DNA of 15,701 bases from an uncultured Clostridia bacterium (GCA_946619065.1 CAMOLY010000011.1:1-15701); one strand, 5' to 3'. Counted from the first letter of the stretch, positions 7,140-14,684 are shown. Notes: generated from the letters alone by a model not told the origin. Program-made: numbers and translations.

Positions 7140-7529
7140 ATGAAATACATTGAAACCCCCGGCATCGTCCGGACCAAAATCTGCGGCCAGACCGTCCTCC
7201 TCCCGTCCCGTGCGGCCGCGCATCGCTGTAAGACTGCCCGGATCCTCCCGATGCTCTGGGCCGGGACCTACAACTCGATCTGCAATGGCTCCCCGATGGA
7301 AAAGATCCTGAAGGTCCACCGGATCTTCATGAAGCAGAAGACCGACGAGCAGATTCTGGCGGAGGTGGAGGCCTTCTGCGAGCGCCTGTGCGCGGAAGGC
7401 TTTCTGACCCGCGTGGAGGATGATCCCGCTGACCCGCAGATCTCCGCGCCTGCCTCGGAAGCCCCTGCTTGCGAAGCAGCGGAAGTACCCGCGTCCTCCG
7501 CCGCCCCCATGCAGGAGCCAACGCCATGA
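7140..7529 (+). CDS. PqqD-like protein (RiPP recognition element fold)
   Basis: The 129-residue protein starts at 7140 after GAAGGTGG, seven bases upstream. Residues 8-22 (GIVRTKICGQTVLLP) match the N-terminal beta-hairpin of PqqD-family proteins that I know from clostridial peptide-modification loci. Residues 34-96 form a helical part ending in the typical segment (EQILAEVEAFCERLCAEGFL) of the winged-helix fold. A Glu/Ala/Pro-rich tail (97-129) looks disordered. PqqD-type domains bind the leader part of a peptide and present it to enzymes, so this protein would be the substrate adaptor of the system (inference). The match is moderate: the usual Leu-Asn pair at the start of the first helix is absent. 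Its stop overlaps the start of the nucleotidyltransferase gene (ATGA), indicating translational coupling. Confidence 0.7.
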   Translation: MKYIETPGIVRTKICGQTVLLPSRAAAHRCKTARILPMLWAGTYNSICNGSPMEKILKVHRIFMKQKTDEQILAEVEAFCERLCAEGFLTRVEDDPADPQISAPASEAPACEAAEVPASSAAPMQEPTP

Positions 7530-8761
7530 CCCCGGTTGAAACCGCCTTTCTGGCGCTGATGAAGGCTGCGATCCACGCCGAATCGCCGGCCGACCCCGAG
7601 CTCTCGGCGGCGGATTGGACCGCGCTCTTCCGTTTGGCGGACCTGCACAAGCTCCTGCCGCTGATTGCCGATGCCGCCTCCGGCCTGCCCTCTCTGCGCC
7701 GCGCGGCCGCCGCCCCGGACGCGCCACTGGATTGGAAGGCCGTCCGCTCGGCGGTGTTCTCCCAGGTGTTCCGCCAGGCGATGCAGGAGAACGAGTTTCT
7801 GGATCTGCTCCTCTCTCTGCGGGCGGAGGGCCTGGAGCCGCTGGTCCTCAAGGGCCCAATCTGCCGCGCCCTCTATCCAAAGCCCCTGCTCCGCCCCTCG
7901 GTGGACGACGATCTGCTGATCCCCGCTGATTGCGCTGCCGACTATCACCGCGCCCTGCTCGCCCGGAATCTGCCCTGCGACATCCCCGACGCAGACCCGG
8001 AGCATGCTGACGAGCTCTCCTACCACCGCCCGGACTCTCCGCTCTATATCGAGCTGCACAAGACGCTTTTCGATTCGGAGTCTCCGGTCTTCGGCCCTTT
8101 CAACCGTTTTTTCTCCGAGACTGTGTCACACCCGGTTTCCGCGCAGATCCAGGACGTCACGCTCTACACCGCGCCGCCGACCGACCATCTGCTGTTTTTG
8201 CTCCTCCACGCCTACAAGCACCTGCTCCACGGCGGCTTCGGCGTGCGGATCGTCTCCGACCTCTGCCTCTTCAGCCGCGCCCATGCCGCCGAGATCGATT
8301 TCCCCCGCATTCTGGAGATCTGCCGCTCGCTGCGCTGTGACCGCTTCGCCGCCGCCGTCTGGCGGATCGGAGATCGGTACCTGGGCATCCCCGCGCCGGA
8401 GGCTGTTCAAATCGAGGTCGACGAAGCTCCGCTGCTGGCGGATGTGCTCGACGCGGGCAACCTGGGCGAGGATATCAACCGCCACCACAGCAGCAACATT
8501 GTCTTGAAAACCGTCGCCGCCGATCACATTGGCAGCCGGAAAGGCGGCCTGCGCAGCGCGGTTTTTCTGCCGGCAAGCCGTCTGGAGCGGCGGTATCCGT
8601 TTTTGAAAAAGCACCGCTGGCTTCTGCCCTGGGCCTGGACGCGCCGCGTCTGCACCTATGGCGTTAACCTGCTTCGCAGCCGGGAGGGCAGCCCGACTGC
8701 CTCGCTCCGCGTCGCCCGGGAACGCACGGACCTGCTCCGCGCGTACGGGATCATTGATTGA
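7526..8761 (+). CDS. NTP_transf_5-type nucleotidyltransferase family protein
   Basis: It has 411 residues from the ATG at 7526, which shares ATGA with the preceding stop; AGGAG lies eight bases upstream. An earlier in-frame ATG (7469) lies inside the PqqD-like gene and is not needed. The family signature is clear: VLKGPICRALYP (107-118), then LRPSVDDDLLIP (122-133), where Asp127-129 supply the metal-binding acids of the Pol-beta-like fold. IELHKTLFD (175-183) contributes a further Glu/His, and LHAYKHLLHGGFGVRIVSDL (227-246) carries a His-containing helix typical of this family. Relatives occur in lasso-peptide and PqqD/HprK loci; the reaction is not established, but transfer of a nucleotide to a peptide or phosphorylated group is plausible. 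The C-terminal part is basic (RRYPFLKKHRWLLPW). The gene abuts the ABC exporter. Confidence 0.85.
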   Translation: MTPVETAFLALMKAAIHAESPADPELSAADWTALFRLADLHKLLPLIADAASGLPSLRRAAAAPDAPLDWKAVRSAVFSQVFRQAMQENEFLDLLLSLRAEGLEPLVLKGPICRALYPKPLLRPSVDDDLLIPADCAADYHRALLARNLPCDIPDADPEHADELSYHRPDSPLYIELHKTLFDSESPVFGPFNRFFSETVSHPVSAQIQDVTLYTAPPTDHLLFLLLHAYKHLLHGGFGVRIVSDLCLFSRAHAAEIDFPRILEICRSLRCDRFAAAVWRIGDRYLGIPAPEAVQIEVDEAPLLADVLDAGNLGEDINRHHSSNIVLKTVAADHIGSRKGGLRSAVFLPASRLERRYPFLKKHRWLLPWAWTRRVCTYGVNLLRSREGSPTASLRVARERTDLLRAYGIID

Positions 8762-8763
8762 GT

Positions 8764-10563
8764 ATGAAAGAGAACAAGAATCAGAAAAAGACGCCGCCCG
8801 ACCGGTCTTTTGATTCGGTCCGCGAGCTGCGCCGCCGGGTCAAGGACGGCACCTTCCGGGAGATTCTGGACGACTGGAAATGGATCTTTTCCTACAGCCG
8901 GCGCTACAAATGGGCCATTGTCTTCTATACGGTCCTCGGCATTGTCAGCACAACGCTGGGGCTCGTGTCCAGCCTGATGGCAAAATTCACCCTGGATATC
9001 ATCATCGGCCACCACACCTCCCGCGTCTGGCTGCTGTTCTCCATCATGGTGGGCAGCACCCTCTTCAGCCTGCTCTTTGAGAACATCCTCGGCCGGATCT
9101 CCCTGAAAATCGGCATCCGCATCGGCAACGATATTCGTGCTGACGTCTTTTCCAAGATCGTCGACATCGACTGGGCAAAGCTGAACACGTACCAGAGCGG
9201 CGATCTTGTGAACCGCTTTAACAACGATACCGGCACGATCGGCTCCAACGCGGTGAGCTGGCTCCCGACCATCCTGATCACGCTCTACCGCTTTGTGGCC
9301 ACCTTCCTGGTCCTGGCGCACTATGATCTGTTCATTGCGATCTTCTCCCTGGCCTCGGCGCCGGTTTTGCTGCTGGCGTCCCGTTATGTGATCCGGAAGC
9401 AGCGGTACTACGGCCAGAAAATGCGGGAACAGAGCTCCAGCATGATGAGCTTCGAGGTGGAGACCTTCTACAATCTGGATACGATCAAGTCCTTTGGGAT
9501 CACCGGGCAGTATGAAAAGAAGCTGGACGGTCAGCTGGAGGATTTGAAGCGGGTCTCCCTGGACTATAACAAGTTCACAATCAAGACCAATGTGTTCATG
9601 ACCGCCGCCGGGACGGTTGTCTCAATGACGATCTTCGGCTATTGCCTCTATCGGCTCTGGTACGGCACCGACTTTACCTTCGGCACGATGACCCTGTTTC
9701 TGCAGCAATCCCGCAGCCTCGGCGCGGCCTTCAACAAGGTCGTCGGCATCATTCCGAACTTCCTGAACAGCTCAATCTCCGCCCACCGGGTGCGCGAGCT
9801 GGTGGAGCTGCCGAAGGAAACCCATCTGCCGGAGAGCGAGGCATTTGCGAAGAAGACCGAGGACGGCCTGACCGTTCGGCTGCAGGATCTGTCCTTTGGC
9901 TATACGGACGACGCCCCCGTGATCGAGGGGGCGGCCCTGACAGCCGGGCCGGGGGAGATCGTCGCGCTGATCGGCGCCTCCGGCGAGGGCAAGACCACCC
10001 TGATCCGACTGCTGCTTGCCCTGATCCTTCCCGGATCGGGCAGCGCGGAGCTTCTTGCGTCGGACGGGACGGTTCTGACGCTGAACGCCGATTCCCGCCG
10101 CCTGATCTCCTATGTGCCCCAGGGCAATACCGTTCTCTCCGGGACGATCGAGGAGAATCTCCGCATGGGCAAGGAGGACGCGACGGAGGCGGAGATGCGC
10201 GAGGCGCTGGAAACGGCCTGCGCGCTGGACTTTGTGGACAAGCTGCCCAACGGCCTGCAGACGAAGCTGGGCCGCCGCGGCAAGGGCCTCTCTGAGGGCC
10301 AGGCCCAGCGCCTTTCCATTGCCCGGGCGGTCCTGCGCGACGCGCCGATCCTGCTCCTGGACGAGGCGACCTCCGCCCTGGACGTTGCCACCGAGCGCCG
10401 TGTGCTGAAGAACGTGATGGAGCGCTCGCCGCGGAAGACCTGCATCGTCACGACGCACCGCCCCAGCGTCCTGAACCTCTGCACCCGCGTCTATCAGGTC
10501 CGTGACCGCAAGGTCACGGAGCTGGACAGGGAAACCTCCGCGAAACTGGCAATGGATTTTTGA
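8764..10563 (+). CDS. ABC exporter, fused membrane and ATPase domains
   Basis: This is a 599-residue type IV (exporter-type) half-transporter. I prefer the ATG at 8764; a TTG at 8758 would add two residues and overlap the previous stop. An N-terminal cytoplasmic stretch (1-40) precedes six membrane helices (about 45-330). The ATPase part shows Walker A GASGEGKT (404-411), Q-loop Gln453, signature LSEGQ (509-513), Walker B ILLLDEATSALD (529-540) and the H-loop His565, so it appears catalytically complete. There is no C39 peptidase domain, so it would not itself cleave a leader. As a half-transporter it presumably works as a homodimer, since no partner gene is present. Its place at the end of the kinase/PqqD/nucleotidyltransferase string suggests that it exports the modified product. 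Confidence 0.92.
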   Translation: MKENKNQKKTPPDRSFDSVRELRRRVKDGTFREILDDWKWIFSYSRRYKWAIVFYTVLGIVSTTLGLVSSLMAKFTLDIIIGHHTSRVWLLFSIMVGSTLFSLLFENILGRISLKIGIRIGNDIRADVFSKIVDIDWAKLNTYQSGDLVNRFNNDTGTIGSNAVSWLPTILITLYRFVATFLVLAHYDLFIAIFSLASAPVLLLASRYVIRKQRYYGQKMREQSSSMMSFEVETFYNLDTIKSFGITGQYEKKLDGQLEDLKRVSLDYNKFTIKTNVFMTAAGTVVSMTIFGYCLYRLWYGTDFTFGTMTLFLQQSRSLGAAFNKVVGIIPNFLNSSISAHRVRELVELPKETHLPESEAFAKKTEDGLTVRLQDLSFGYTDDAPVIEGAALTAGPGEIVALIGASGEGKTTLIRLLLALILPGSGSAELLASDGTVLTLNADSRRLISYVPQGNTVLSGTIEENLRMGKEDATEAEMREALETACALDFVDKLPNGLQTKLGRRGKGLSEGQAQRLSIARAVLRDAPILLLDEATSALDVATERRVLKNVMERSPRKTCIVTTHRPSVLNLCTRVYQVRDRKVTELDRETSAKLAMDF

Positions 10564-10611
10564 TACCAGGCTCCCATTTAAAGCATTTTATTGGCGTTCA
10601 GTATAAAAAGA

Positions 10612-10655
10612 ATGGCGCACCGCAAAATGATCCGTTTTGCGGTGCGTCATTTTTA
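10612..10655. terminator. Bidirectional intrinsic terminator
   Basis: A 16-bp stem with a single G-T pair (10612-10627 with 10635-10650) has a seven-base loop. It is followed by TTTTT on the plus strand and, on the minus strand, by CTTTTTAT from the A-run at 10605-10611. It sits between the converging ABC exporter and greA genes and can stop both transcripts. Confidence 0.9.
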
Positions 10656-10674
10656 TCCTGGTTCCTGAAAAAGA

Positions 10675-11181
10675 TCAGTAGGGCAGCAGCGGGGCGGAGC
10701 CGTCGTCCTGGGCTGCTTCGATTTTCCGGATGATCGCGTCATAGCTGTAGGTCTCATTGACGTGGACGGTCACAGTGTCGCCGATTTTCGCGCCGAGCAC
10801 GACCTTTCCCAGCGGAGATTCCAGCGAGATCAGGCCGGCGGCCGGATTGGTCCGGACGGTGGATACCACCTGAATGACCATCTCCTCGTCGTCCTCCGGC
10901 AGATAGAGGGTCACGCGGTCGTAGAGCTTCACGCCGTCGGGGCTACCCTTGTTCTCGTCGATGACCTTTGCGGTCTTGATCATGTTTTCCAGATAGCGCA
11001 TCCGGGAGTCGTTCCTGCGCTGGGCGTCCTTGGCGGCCTTGTACTCGTAGTTTTCGCTCAGATCGCCGAAGGCCCGGGTCCGTTTGACCTCTTCCATGAT
11101 CTGGGGGCGGATCTTGAGACGCCGCTCCTCCAGCTCTTTTTCCATCAGTTCAATGTCGGTTTTTGTCAGTTTGTCATTCAT
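10675..11181 (-). CDS. greA: Transcription elongation factor GreA
   Basis: The 168-residue protein rescues backtracked RNA polymerase by stimulating transcript cleavage through the secondary channel. The N-terminal coiled coil (about 1-80) carries the hallmark tip sequence GDLSENYEYKAAKDAQ (39-54), with the two acidic residues Asp40 and Glu43 that correspond to Asp41/Glu44 in E. coli GreA. The C-terminal FKBP-like domain covers about 85-160 (LYDRVTLYLPEDDEE, SPLGKVVLGAKIGDTVTV). It is slightly longer than the usual 155-160 residues. The ATG is inside the end of malQ (eight shared bases), and the ribosome binding site GGAG (11191-11194) lies within the malQ coding sequence, so the two are co-transcribed and probably translationally coupled. 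Confidence 0.95.
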   Translation of the reverse strand: MNDKLTKTDIELMEKELEERRLKIRPQIMEEVKRTRAFGDLSENYEYKAAKDAQRRNDSRMRYLENMIKTAKVIDENKGSPDGVKLYDRVTLYLPEDDEEMVIQVVSTVRTNPAAGLISLESPLGKVVLGAKIGDTVTVHVNETYSYDAIIRKIEAAQDDGSAPLLPY

Positions 11182-12661
11182 AATCTTCAGCTCCTAAGCG
11201 CGCGTAGCGCTTCGTCATGGTGAATATTTCGTCGGCAAGCGCATTGCCGGGAAGCTCCGTAAGCCGCCAGCTCCAGTTTTTCGCGCTGAGCTCACCGGGG
11301 CTGTTCATCCGCGCCGCTCCGCCGAGCTCCAGCCAGTCCTGCATCTGGGCGATGAAAAGCCGGGAAACCGTGCTCATGCCGCCGCGGATCATGCCGCGGG
11401 CATAGCCCTCTTCCGGATTCAGACCCAGATAGCTGACCGCCTTTCCGACGGTTTCCTCGGACTCCTCGTCCAGCCACTGGCGCAGGGTCAGGTTGTCGTG
11501 GGTGCCGATGTAGCAGACCGAATTGCGGACCAGATTGTGGGGGAGGTAGTCTCCGTTTTCGCCGTAGAAGGCGAACTCCAGCACGTTCATGCCCGGGAAG
11601 CCGGAATCTGCCAGCAGCTGCCGCACCTCGGGCGTCATGTAGCCCAGATCCTCGGCAATGAAGTCGACCTCCGGCAGCGCCTCGGTCAGCGCGCGGATCA
11701 GCTTCATGCCCGGACCCGGGACCCACTTGCCGTTCCGCGCGGTTTCCTCGCCGAAGGGGACCGACCAGTAGTTCTCAAGTCCGCGGAAGTGATCGATGCG
11801 GATCACGTCGAAGAAGCGCGCGGCCGCGCGCACACGCTCGATCCACCAGGCGAAGCCGGTTTCTTCGTGCTTCGGCCAGTCGTAGAGCGGATTGCCCCAG
11901 AGCTGGCCGTCCTCGCTGAAGCCGTCGGGCGGGCAGCCGGCAACGCTGACCGGGGAGCGGGATTTGTCCAGCTGAAAGAGCTCCGGATGCATCCAGACGT
12001 CCACGGAGTCCATCATGACGTAGATCGGCAGATCGCCGATGATTTTGATGTGCTGCTTCTTAGCGCAGGCCGCCAGACGGTCCCACTGCCGGTAGAAGAG
12101 AAACTGCGTAAACGCGCAGCAGGAGATGTCCTCCCGCAGCGCTTCCCGGTATCGGGCCAGGGCTGCTTCGTCGCGGGAGGCGGCTTTTTCCGGCCACTGG
12201 TTCCAGGGCAGCATGCCGAACTTCCGCTTGAGCGCCATGAACAGGCCGTAGTCCTCCACCCAGGGATTCTCCGCGCGGAAGGCGGCGAATTCCGGCGCCA
12301 GCAGCTCGCGGCCCCGCTCCCAGGCGCGATCCAGCAGCGGCAGACGGTACTGGTAGAGGGCGGCGTAGTCCACACGGCCCGGATCCATTTCCGGGTAGTC
12401 CGCCAGATCGCGGGGCTGGAGCAGGCCCTCCTCCAGCAGGGTTTCAAGATCCACAAAATACGGATTCCCGGCGAATACAGAGCAGCTCTGATAGGGGCTG
12501 TCCCCGTAGCCGGTGGGTCCGATGGGCAGAATCTGCCAGCAGCGCTGGCCGGCGCGCTTCAGAAAATCAAGCATCGCGAAGGCTTCCTTGCCGAGGGTGC
12601 CGATGCCGTACTTTGTGGGCAGGGAAGAGATGTGCAGCAGGATGCCGCTTTCCCGTTTCAT
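11174..12661 (-). CDS. malQ: 4-alpha-glucanotransferase (amylomaltase, GH77)
   Basis: The 495-residue enzyme is of normal family length. It transfers alpha-1,4-glucan segments between malto-oligosaccharides in cytoplasmic starch, maltose or glycogen use. The start MKRESGILLHISSLPTKYGI is typical of bacterial amylomaltases, and SPYQSCSVFAGNPYFVDLE follows. The catalytic residues are all in place: nucleophile Asp290 in RIDHFRG, acid/base Glu337 in AEDLG, and transition-state stabiliser Asp389 in THDN. The ATG at 12661 has AGGAGGG seven bases upstream and a good promoter (12700-12728). It overlaps greA by eight bases. No other glycogen or maltose gene is visible in the window, so its source of maltodextrin cannot be told from context. 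Confidence 0.97.
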   Translation of the reverse strand: MKRESGILLHISSLPTKYGIGTLGKEAFAMLDFLKRAGQRCWQILPIGPTGYGDSPYQSCSVFAGNPYFVDLETLLEEGLLQPRDLADYPEMDPGRVDYAALYQYRLPLLDRAWERGRELLAPEFAAFRAENPWVEDYGLFMALKRKFGMLPWNQWPEKAASRDEAALARYREALREDISCCAFTQFLFYRQWDRLAACAKKQHIKIIGDLPIYVMMDSVDVWMHPELFQLDKSRSPVSVAGCPPDGFSEDGQLWGNPLYDWPKHEETGFAWWIERVRAAARFFDVIRIDHFRGLENYWSVPFGEETARNGKWVPGPGMKLIRALTEALPEVDFIAEDLGYMTPEVRQLLADSGFPGMNVLEFAFYGENGDYLPHNLVRNSVCYIGTHDNLTLRQWLDEESEETVGKAVSYLGLNPEEGYARGMIRGGMSTVSRLFIAQMQDWLELGGAARMNSPGELSAKNWSWRLTELPGNALADEIFTMTKRYARLGAEDYE

Positions 12662-12699
12662 GGTCGATCCCTCCTGAATCCGGTTCTCTCTAAATATTC

Positions 12700-12728
12700 A
12701 GTATACCAAACCTGACTGAAATTCGCAA
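12700..12728 (-). promoter_or_regulatory. Promoter for malQ-greA
   Basis: On the minus strand, TTGCGA (12728-12723) and TATACT (12705-12700) are 17 bases apart. The -10 box is 39 bases upstream of the malQ ATG. The 128-bp gap must also hold the control of the divergent deacetylase gene, for which I see no equally good plus-strand promoter. Confidence 0.75.
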
Positions 12729-12789
12729 CTGTTATTTTCCGCCTGTCCGGCGCATAGAATTGCCCGAGGAGAAAGAAGGAGGGCATCGT

Positions 12790-13584
12790 ATGAAACGGCT
12801 GAAAAAACGTGCGCTGGGGGTTGCGGCTGTCCTGCTGGCCGCTGCGCTGATCGCGGGGATTTGGCGGGTGACGCGGCCGGACCGGGCGTCGGTGGCGGCG
12901 GCGTCCTGGGGTCTGTCCTTCCCGGCGGAGGGAGAATGTCCGGTGGGAAACGCGACCCGGGAGGAGCTGGCGGCCTATGGCGCGGCCTTTGTGGGAGACC
13001 CGTCGGAAAAGGTGATCTATCTGACCTTCGACGCGGGCTATGAAAACGGAAACACCGAAAAAATCCTGAACGTCCTCTACGCGCACAAGGTACCCGCGGC
13101 CTTTTTCGTGGTCGGGAATTTTGTGGAGCAGAATCCGGAGCTGGTGCGCAGAATGTGCGCCGAGGGGCATACGGTCGGGAATCACACCTTCCACCACTAT
13201 GACATGTCGCGCATCGCGGACAAGGCAAGCTTTGAGAAGGAGCTGCGGGATCTGGAGGACGCCTACCGGACCGCCACGGGAGAGGAGCTGCCGAAGTATT
13301 ACCGTCCGCCGCAGGGCATCTACTCCGAGGAAAACCTTCGCATGGCGTCTGAGCTGGGGTACCACACGGTCTTCTGGTCCCTTGCCTATGTGGACTGGTA
13401 TCAGGACAATCAGCCCAGCTCCGAGCAGGCATTCGCGAAGCTGATGCCGCGCATCCACAACGGGGCGGTGGTGCTGCTCCACAGCACCTCGTCCACGAAC
13501 GCCGCGATCCTCGATGAGCTGCTGAACCGCTGGACGGAGCAGGGCTACCGGTTCGGAACGCTTGCAGAATTGTTTGCACCATAA
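12790..13584 (+). CDS. PdaA-like polysaccharide (peptidoglycan) deacetylase
   Basis: The 264-residue protein starts at 12790 with AAGGAGGG six bases upstream. An N-terminal signal anchor (RLKKR then a hydrophobic stretch, 10-25) puts the enzyme outside the membrane. The NodB domain motifs are present: TFDAGYENG (79-87, catalytic Asp81), HTFHH with metal ligands His132 and His136, YYRPPQG (170-176), VDW (201-203) and LLHS (229-232). FDAGYENG and the VDWYQDNQP segment match the PdaA group (delta-lactam-type de-N-acetylases), which lacks the second Asp of the classic TFDDG motif. In sporulating Bacillota, PdaA removes acetyl groups from muramic acid during cortex formation. That is the likeliest role, but a vegetative cell-wall deacetylase cannot be excluded. 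It is divergent from malQ. Confidence 0.88.
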   Translation: MKRLKKRALGVAAVLLAAALIAGIWRVTRPDRASVAAASWGLSFPAEGECPVGNATREELAAYGAAFVGDPSEKVIYLTFDAGYENGNTEKILNVLYAHKVPAAFFVVGNFVEQNPELVRRMCAEGHTVGNHTFHHYDMSRIADKASFEKELRDLEDAYRTATGEELPKYYRPPQGIYSEENLRMASELGYHTVFWSLAYVDWYQDNQPSSEQAFAKLMPRIHNGAVVLLHSTSSTNAAILDELLNRWTEQGYRFGTLAELFAP

Positions 13585-13675
13585 ATAGCCTTTCGCATAA
13601 GATGGATTGAGCGAAATCCTTCCGGGCTGCGGGTTCGGAAGAAAGCGCACGAAATCTGTTTCGGGAGGCTTTGCT

Positions 13676-13846
13676 ATGTGTTGTAATAACGGTTTTGGCG
13701 GGAATAACTGGTGGATCATCATCCTGATCGTCCTGCTCCTGGGCGGCTGCGGAAACAACTGGGGCTGCTGCAACAACGGCTGCAACAACAACTGTGGCTG
13801 CAACAACAACTGCGGCTGCGACAACAACTGCGGCTGCGGCTGCTGA
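13676..13846 (+). CDS. Tiny Cys/Asn-rich membrane-anchored protein
   Basis: The protein has 56 residues from the ATG at 13676, chosen because GGGAGG lies about seven bases upstream; an in-frame alternative start at 13607 adds sequence unlike the rest. It begins MCCNNGFGGNNWW, has one hydrophobic helix (about 12-24), and ends in a tail of GCNNNC units. In all there are 13 Cys and 16 Asn. The sequence LLGGC (21-25) at the end of the helix resembles a lipobox, although the basic N-terminal residues of a signal peptide are missing. Small Cys-rich proteins of this style occur in many gut clostridia and their role is unknown; a spore-coat, metal-binding or envelope function is possible. It has its own terminator downstream. 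Confidence 0.75.
   Translation: MCCNNGFGGNNWWIIILIVLLLGGCGNNWGCCNNGCNNNCGCNNNCGCDNNCGCGC
13778..13831 (+). repeat. 18-bp coding tandem repeat (GCNNNC), three copies
   Basis: Three adjoining 18-base units with the pattern GGCTGCAACAACAACTGY each encode Gly-Cys-Asn-Asn-Asn-Cys; the third has Asp for the first Asn. The unit is a multiple of three, so gain or loss of copies would keep the frame. This suggests that the Cys-rich tail grew by slippage. Confidence 0.9.
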
Positions 13847-13864
13847 GCGCGCGTGCACAAAAGG

Positions 13865-13890
13865 GGAGTCGGCTCTTCTGAGCCGACTCC
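13865..13890. repeat. Perfect 11-bp hairpin after the Cys-rich gene
   Basis: GGAGTCGGCTC pairs perfectly with GAGCCGACTCC around the loop TTCT, 18 bases after the stop. No T-run follows, so it may protect the RNA 3' end or be a weak terminator; the stronger terminator is at 13954-14003. Confidence 0.6.
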
Positions 13891-13953
13891 GATCATACTG
13901 GAGGTTTCGTATCATCTCCGGCTCCGGCGGCAGAACAGCCCCCGGAGCCGGGG

Positions 13954-14003
13954 CGGTTCCGGTTCGGACGGCCCAATGCCCTCCGGATCGGAACCGTTTT
14001 TTT
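13954..14003 (+). terminator. Intrinsic terminator for the Cys-rich gene
   Basis: A 15-bp stem with two G-T pairs (13954-13968 with 13982-13996) has a 13-base loop and is followed by seven T residues (13997-14003). It serves plus-strand transcripts; it lies just past the end of the converging minus-strand gene and has no matching T-run on that strand. Confidence 0.85.
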
Positions 14004-14017
14004 GGCTTGGCCCAAAT

Positions 14018-14656
14018 TCAGCGCCCGGGTTCGGACGCCTCCGCCAACCCCGCCCAGGCGGCCTCGAACACGATGGCAGGAACCGCCGCAGCCGCGCAGC
14101 GCGCCCGCAGGCTTTCCCGCGTGTCCCGGAACGCGAAGCCGTCCCCGGACCTGACGCACCGGCACAGTGCGCCGGCGCAGAACCAATCTGTCCCGGACGG
14201 TACCGGCGCCTGCGTCCGGCCCGGACTTCCGAATCGAAGCTGCACGCGGATCGGATCTGCGTCCAGGACAAGCGCTCCGTATCGGCGGCGCTTGCCCGCC
14301 AGCCAGCGCAGAAAGCTCCCGGGCGGGCGGTACGGCCCCACAAGGACCGCGCTGTGGGGCAGATCCGCGCAGGATTCCGGCACGACGGTTTCCTGGCCCT
14401 CCAGCCGCGCCAGCAGGCTGGCGAGCAGGGGAGAGGGGGCCTTTTCAAAATCGCAGACAACGACCGCGGCGCCTCGCAGCGCCTCGGCCATCCGGCCGAT
14501 GGCCTCCCGCGCGGGCGGCCAGCGGTCGTCGAGCAGAATGCCGTCTCCGGTCCCGCTTCCGAAGCGCGGCTGCCCGGTCTCGGTAAAGCCCCAGCCGGGC
14601 ACCAGACGCGGCCCGGAGAATTGCCCGCTTCCGGCAAAATAGATACAATTTTTCAT
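14018..14656 (-). CDS. Hypothetical protein, divergent from yqeG
   Basis: It is a 212-residue protein from the minus-strand ATG at 14656, supported by GAGGGG eight bases upstream. The region is so GC-rich that all frames are fairly open, so the choice of frame is an inference. This frame has a balanced protein-like composition (CIYFAGSGQF, PGWGFTETGQPRFG, VVVCDFEK, HSAVLVGPY, YGALVLDADP, WFCAGALCRC, FAFRDTRESL), whereas the competing frames are Arg/Pro/Ser-rich. The hydrophobic strands ending in Asp (VVVCDFE, ALVLDAD) suggest an alpha/beta or TIM-barrel-like fold. There is no signal peptide or membrane segment. I do not recognise a named family and give no function. It is divergent from yqeG across a 61-bp gap. 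Confidence 0.65.
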   Translation of the reverse strand: MKNCIYFAGSGQFSGPRLVPGWGFTETGQPRFGSGTGDGILLDDRWPPAREAIGRMAEALRGAAVVVCDFEKAPSPLLASLLARLEGQETVVPESCADLPHSAVLVGPYRPPGSFLRWLAGKRRRYGALVLDADPIRVQLRFGSPGRTQAPVPSGTDWFCAGALCRCVRSGDGFAFRDTRESLRARCAAAAVPAIVFEAAWAGLAEASEPGR

Positions 14657-14684
14657 GGACAAGAACCCCTCGGCGTGGTATATT
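14656..14684 (+). promoter_or_regulatory. Promoter for yqeG and the M24 peptidase
   Basis: TGGACA (14656-14661) and TATATT (14679-14684) are exactly 17 bases apart, with TGG in front of the -10 box. The -10 box is 33 bases before the yqeG ATG. The first base of the -35 box is also the first base of the divergent gene's start codon, so the two transcription units are packed tightly. Confidence 0.75.

Noticed and set aside
6882..8059. Minus-strand frames of 170-280 residues opposite the PqqD-like and nucleotidyltransferase genes
   Set aside because: They are GC-driven shadows, Arg/Gly-rich, with no motifs; the plus strand has family signatures and coupled starts.
13778..13831. 18-bp repeats as a CRISPR-like array
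   Set aside because: The units adjoin with no spacers and are in frame within a coding sequence; this is a coding tandem repeat.
13865..13890. Hairpin as the main terminator of the Cys-rich gene
   Set aside because: No T-run follows; the hairpin at 13954-14003 with seven T residues fits much better.
12658..13915. Two minus-strand frames of over 400 residues opposite the deacetylase and Cys-rich genes
   Set aside because: Their Gln/Pro/Leu and Ala/Val repeats are the reverse reading of the CAACAACAAC tail, and the plus strand carries all NodB motifs.
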